A stretch of DNA of 25,282 bases from Hofstenia miamia (Eukaryota > Xenacoelomorpha > Acoela): NCBI GenBank assembly GCA_004352715.1, contig SCFE01000056.1:1-25282 (forward strand), given 5' to 3'. Each line of letters begins with the position of its first letter. Within the stretch, counting starts at the first letter, position 1. A model generated the notes under the pieces. It was not told the DNA's origin and did not search any database. It saw only the letters and a list, made by a program, of their open reading frames with translations. The position numbers were made by a program, and so were the translations under genes. Positions 20,621-25,282 of this stretch are shown in pieces.

Positions 20621-21620
20621 NNNNNNNNNNNNNNNNNNNNNNNNNNNNNNNNNNNNNNNNNNNNNNNNNNNNNNNNNNNNNNNNNNNNNNNNNNNNNNNN
20701 NNNNNNNNNNNNNNNNNNNNNNNNNNNNNNNNNNNNNNNNNNNNNNNNNNNNNNNNNNNNNNNNNNNNNNNNNNNNNNNNNNNNNNNNNNNNNNNNNNNN
20801 NNNNNNNNNNNNNNNNNNNNNNNNNNNNNNNNNNNNNNNNNNNNNNNNNNNNNNNNNNNNNNNNNNNNNNNNNNNNNNNNNNNNNNNNNNNNNNNNNNNN
20901 NNNNNNNNNNNNNNNNNNNNNNNNNNNNNNNNNNNNNNNNNNNNNNNNNNNNNNNNNNNNNNNNNNNNNNNNNNNNNNNNNNNNNNNNNNNNNNNNNNNN
21001 NNNNNNNNNNNNNNNNNNNNNNNNNNNNNNNNNNNNNNNNNNNNNNNNNNNNNNNNNNNNNNNNNNNNNNNNNNNNNNNNNNNNNNNNNNNNNNNNNNNN
21101 NNNNNNNNNNNNNNNNNNNNNNNNNNNNNNNNNNNNNNNNNNNNNNNNNNNNNNNNNNNNNNNNNNNNNNNNNNNNNNNNNNNNNNNNNNNNNNNNNNNN
21201 NNNNNNNNNNNNNNNNNNNNNNNNNNNNNNNNNNNNNNNNNNNNNNNNNNNNNNNNNNNNNNNNNNNNNNNNNNNNNNNNNNNNNNNNNNNNNNNNNNNN
21301 NNNNNNNNNNNNNNNNNNNNNNNNNNNNNNNNNNNNNNNNNNNNNNNNNNNNNNNNNNNNNNNNNNNNNNNNNNNNNNNNNNNNNNNNNNNNNNNNNNNN
21401 NNNNNNNNNNNNNNNNNNNNNNNNNNNNNNNNNNNNNNNNNNNNNNNNNNNNNNNNNNNNNNNNNNNNNNNNNNNNNNNNNNNNNNNNNNNNNNNNNNNN
21501 NNNNNNNNNNNNNNNNNNNNNNNNNNNNNNNNNNNNNNNNNNNNNNNNNNNNNNNNNNNNNNNNNNNNNNNNNNNNNNNNNNNNNNNNNNNNNNNNNNNN
21601 NNNNNNNNNNNNNNNNNNNN
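20621..21620. other. Assembly gap of exactly 1000 N
   Basis: All bases are N. The round length suggests a placeholder of unknown true size. The rest of LTR copy 3 and the upstream LTR and primer site of gag copy 2 could lie here. Confidence 0.98.
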
Positions 21621-21718
21621 GGAAGTAAACAAGCAAAAAGACGATGAGCAGTAGTAACCTTGAGTACATGATACTGGTGAAGGACACCATTATACAATTG
21701 CCTCTAGTACATATGAAA

Positions 21719-22825
21719 ATGGTAAATTCAAGAAAAAAGCAAAGAACCAAAGCCAAAACGCAAAGGACACCCCAAAATCAAACAACCCCAGCGACTGTTA
21801 ATACATCCCCCAAGAGTCAAAATTCCCCAACTGAGATAGTCTTGCAACAAGAAAACGAAGGTGCAGCACTGTTGATAATTGAACTAAGGAAGAGAATAGA
21901 AGATGATAATAACAAAAGACGTGAGTTAATGTTACAAATAGAAAACCTAACTCAAAGAATGTTTGAAATAGAATTAGCAAATGCTGAAAAGGACAAATGG
22001 ATCGAAGAAATTACGCAAGACACTAGCTCTAGGTTAACGGAGCAGAGGAATGTCTTCCAGAAACAAATTGAAAAATTGATAGAGGCGAATAAGGAAATGA
22101 AAATGCAGAGTGAGAATCTACAAAAAATGATTACTCAAATGCACGAAGAGAACATTAATCTGAGAGAAGACAATATTTTAAAGCAACTTCAAATAGATGA
22201 TTTAAAGGACAAAATTCGATTAACTGCATTAACAAACGAAGAAGCAGGAGAAGAATAGAAAAATAGTGTCAAAGTGGTTAAAAACACAATAATGCAAGAG
22301 CCGGAAAAATTAAGTGGAAGTGTACCAATAGAGGAAGGACAGTCGGAAATATATAGAAATTGTCAGACAGAAGACGAATTTGTGGAAAAGTTAGTCGTAA
22401 ACATAACGAAACAAGTAAAAGAGAAATGCAAAAGTACAACGGACATAAAGCCAATATATGAAGAAACGATATTATCGGAAGAGGAAGATAGTGAAACACC
22501 AGCATGCAAGGCAATACTTCCGAAATTTACGGGGAGAGTTGATAGTTATTCGCCTACATTTAAAGAATAGATTCAAATGTTCGAAATGAGCATGAAGGAG
22601 AGGAAAGTCATACAAAAACAGGCGGCAGCACGATTTCCCCTATATCTAGGAGGAGCAGCTTATCAGCATTATTTGGTGCTGGATTTAGAGACTAAATCGG
22701 ACTACAAAAAATTGATTGGAGAGTATCAACGATATTATGACGATGAGAGCTTTAAAAGCCAGTATCGTATGCTATTAAATAGTTTAAAGATGAACAAACG
22801 AGAGGATTTTAAAGACAACTTCATC
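21719..22825 (+). pseudogene. gag: Ty3/gypsy-type gag polyprotein, diverged copy 2
   Basis: Homologue of the gag at 278-1699, on the opposite strand. Start chosen at the ATG at 21719, because a Lys/Arg/Thr-rich tail follows as in copy 1; the frame is open further upstream from 21644. It has a basic tail, a coiled coil (about 21870-22240, with one copy of the 44-residue module), an acidic linker, and a gag core from CKAILPKFTGRVDSY through ARFPLYLGGAAYQHY to SQYRMLLNSLKM. In the core about 60 percent of residues match copy 1 by eye, so it is another subfamily. Two in-frame TAG codons interrupt it: 22256-22258 after the coiled coil, and 22568-22570 at the place of a Trp in copy 1 (FGEW), a likely TGG to TAG change. 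Similarity stops near 22825, where unrelated sequence begins. Confidence 0.85.
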
Positions 22826-23085
22826 GCTTGGGGGGGATCTAAAATTCAACCGATTTGAAAACATTTTTTGCCAGTGATCTTTAGGGAAAACTACACCACA
22901 TTGGGTGCTCAAATGCAACTCTTCAAACATAACTAAAATATTGGCAACCATAATGTCCAATAAAACAAAATCACATACTGAATTGATTTGGGAAAAAGTT
23001 CCCAGAGTACCTATGTTCTCAATATCTGCAACATTTGTAGTAGCCAAGTTTGGTTTCAAGTTTGTTATTGTAACGTAATCGTAAT
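22818..23085 (-). other. Unidentified open frame, possible exon or mobile-element fragment
   Basis: The minus frame is open from 23104 to 22784. It encodes YDYVTITNLKPNLATTN, IENIGTLGTFSQINS, CDFVLLDIMVANILVMFEEL, then FPKDHWQKMFSNRLNF and SPPSDE. The hydrophobic/acidic pattern looks protein-like and there is no local repeat. A pyrimidine-rich tract (23128-23107) followed by TTCAG (23090-23086) precedes it, so an internal exon starting at 23085 is possible. No upstream ATG fits. Its downstream end coincides with the break in gag copy 2 near 22825, including a run of seven G. I do not recognise the family. Confidence 0.35.
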
Positions 23086-23104
23086 CTGAATCATATGTGG
23101 TCAA

Positions 23105-23527
23105 ATTAAGAAAAAAGGAAGAAGAAACTAAGACTGAATATTAAAATAAAATATTAATTGTAAAAACATATGATTATGATTAATTAGTTATTTGTAAATT
23201 TATAATGCAGTAATTTTTGATATTAATTTATTTGGCAAAAAGGCACTAGACCTAAATCGCAACTGCTAATTAAGGCAGAAGTGCGTAATCAGCAGATGAA
23301 CGAAATTTAAAGCATTTGAAATTGTCAACAACTGGAATTAACAGGTACTAGTCAAATATTTGATTGTTTGTTAGTTTTTCACTATAAAAATTGTGTAATT
23401 GATCATTTTGGTGATGAATTGAATTTACTGGATTTTCTTTACACTTTTGTATCAGGTTATTTTATTTAATAGAATGGAAAGCTAAACGTTTGACCTCTCG
23501 GGTATTCTAGACGGTGGTTCATGACTC
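23105..23527. other. AT-rich DNA, nothing recognised
   Basis: No coding or repeat signal. It ends at the second N run. Confidence 0.5.
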
Positions 23528-24527
23528 NNNNNNNNNNNNNNNNNNNNNNNNNNNNNNNNNNNNNNNNNNNNNNNNNNNNNNNNNNNNNNNNNNNNNNNNN
23601 NNNNNNNNNNNNNNNNNNNNNNNNNNNNNNNNNNNNNNNNNNNNNNNNNNNNNNNNNNNNNNNNNNNNNNNNNNNNNNNNNNNNNNNNNNNNNNNNNNNN
23701 NNNNNNNNNNNNNNNNNNNNNNNNNNNNNNNNNNNNNNNNNNNNNNNNNNNNNNNNNNNNNNNNNNNNNNNNNNNNNNNNNNNNNNNNNNNNNNNNNNNN
23801 NNNNNNNNNNNNNNNNNNNNNNNNNNNNNNNNNNNNNNNNNNNNNNNNNNNNNNNNNNNNNNNNNNNNNNNNNNNNNNNNNNNNNNNNNNNNNNNNNNNN
23901 NNNNNNNNNNNNNNNNNNNNNNNNNNNNNNNNNNNNNNNNNNNNNNNNNNNNNNNNNNNNNNNNNNNNNNNNNNNNNNNNNNNNNNNNNNNNNNNNNNNN
24001 NNNNNNNNNNNNNNNNNNNNNNNNNNNNNNNNNNNNNNNNNNNNNNNNNNNNNNNNNNNNNNNNNNNNNNNNNNNNNNNNNNNNNNNNNNNNNNNNNNNN
24101 NNNNNNNNNNNNNNNNNNNNNNNNNNNNNNNNNNNNNNNNNNNNNNNNNNNNNNNNNNNNNNNNNNNNNNNNNNNNNNNNNNNNNNNNNNNNNNNNNNNN
24201 NNNNNNNNNNNNNNNNNNNNNNNNNNNNNNNNNNNNNNNNNNNNNNNNNNNNNNNNNNNNNNNNNNNNNNNNNNNNNNNNNNNNNNNNNNNNNNNNNNNN
24301 NNNNNNNNNNNNNNNNNNNNNNNNNNNNNNNNNNNNNNNNNNNNNNNNNNNNNNNNNNNNNNNNNNNNNNNNNNNNNNNNNNNNNNNNNNNNNNNNNNNN
24401 NNNNNNNNNNNNNNNNNNNNNNNNNNNNNNNNNNNNNNNNNNNNNNNNNNNNNNNNNNNNNNNNNNNNNNNNNNNNNNNNNNNNNNNNNNNNNNNNNNNN
24501 NNNNNNNNNNNNNNNNNNNNNNNNNNN
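23528..24527. other. Assembly gap of exactly 1000 N
   Basis: All N. Same placeholder length as the first gap. Confidence 0.98.
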
Positions 24528-25282
24528 TTTGGAGAATAAATTTATTTATGCCCGAAGATATTTACATAGTCACAGCTATAATTTCCGCACACATTTAAGG
24601 CTTATATATACAAATACCATGTAGAACTGATATTAACAATACTGTATATATAACTACAAATTTACCAGTACTAAATTAATACATTTTAAATTTAGAACTT
24701 TTCGTTTAAAGTTATATCTACAGTTCGGAGTCATACTCACAACGAGGTTCAAAATAAAGGAATAGGACATTGGTCATTACATTTTTTGACACAGCAAAAA
24801 TTTTTAACAAGAAATTGAGATATAGGAAAAGCCATAAAGTAATATTAAGTAGCGTCTAGGAAATGCCTAGCATCTGTAGTTTTGATATAATGGTGATTTA
24901 AGTTTTACTGTAGTTAAAGACTACAAAATGGTTCAAACCAGGCCAGTTTTCCAAAAATAAATGAATGGACCAAATGTCACTTGAACAAGTGCTTGTTATG
25001 ATCTGCATCAAAATGACCAAAGGATCAGTGGGTACCAGGTCACCGGGTCAATCAGGTCACTGTATTTGAGCAAGTGGGCAGATAACCGGGGGTCTCTACT
25101 AGTATTCGGTTGATCAGGTAATTATTCTTTTAAAAACGTACCATGCACAAATCTTACGCTAATGGTTATACTAATGCATATAAAAATTGATCCAGATTGA
25201 AATTCTCGCTCCCTTACTCTTTACCTTACTTACTTAGAAAATCACAAATATGAAAGTTTCACATCTGTTTAATAATGATTAA
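24528..25282. other. AT-rich DNA, no gene
   Basis: No open frame of interest. A GC-richer patch at about 25010-25100 repeats AGGTCAC and GGGTCAATCAGGTCAC-like words, possibly the end of a short DNA element, but no partner end is visible. Confidence 0.45.

Noticed and set aside
20000-22825. LTR copy 3 and gag copy 2 as one element
   Set aside because: Their orientations are opposite and a gap of unknown size separates them; no primer site links them.
20562-24624. Long open frames across the two N runs
   Set aside because: They consist almost wholly of unknown residues; the frames are open only because N cannot form a stop.

Overview
This window looks like intergenic DNA from a large, repeat-rich, AT-rich animal genome, most likely an invertebrate. 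It holds a Ty3/gypsy LTR retrotransposon with a tRNA-Arg-type primer site, a Penelope-like element with a GIY-YIG endonuclease, a mariner transposase fragment, several short inverted-repeat DNA transposons, TA and CTAT microsatellites, and two assembly gaps of exactly 1000 N each. I see no intact host gene and nothing prokaryotic. The species cannot be named from this sequence.

Left end (1-3069): a Ty3/gypsy element on the minus strand. Read from right to left it has a 1.15 kb LTR (3069-1920), a primer-binding site touching the LTR (1919-1906), a short leader and a gag gene (1699-278). Gag has one in-frame stop and breaks off inside its C-terminal part. Middle (3070-12236): mostly AT-rich DNA without genes. 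It contains a 348-bp element with inverted ends and a perfect 9-bp target duplication (5090-5455), a 402-bp hAT-like element apparently inserted into the end of a second, 579-bp one (6590-7583), an unassigned minus-strand open frame (8215-8490), a CTAT/TA microsatellite and a 24-bp tandem repeat.

Right-centre (12237-20620): the 3' end of a Penelope-like element; about 2 kb carrying clusters of a GGCCATTGATGGCC-like motif; then a broken Ty3/gypsy pol on the minus strand. That pol has reverse transcriptase and RNase H remnants (17972-16315), a mariner transposase piece where the integrase zinc finger should be (about 16314-15967), and the start of the integrase core (15966-15705). It abuts a second copy of the LTR (17973-19120) with gag and protease missing. 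A third, diverged LTR (20000-20620) runs into gap 1 and is preceded by a piece of another copy.

Right end (20621-25282): between the gaps lies a second, more diverged gag on the plus strand (21719 to about 22825) with two in-frame stops. It is fused to an unidentified minus-strand open frame (about 22818-23085).

All coding traces of mobile elements here are broken. I found no clear evidence of a new functional system. The most informative observations concern element structure: the 44-residue gag repeat, an ATG inside the primer site, the pol/mariner/integrase mosaic, and the short element with an intact 9-bp duplication. Comparisons were done by eye, so percentages are approximate.
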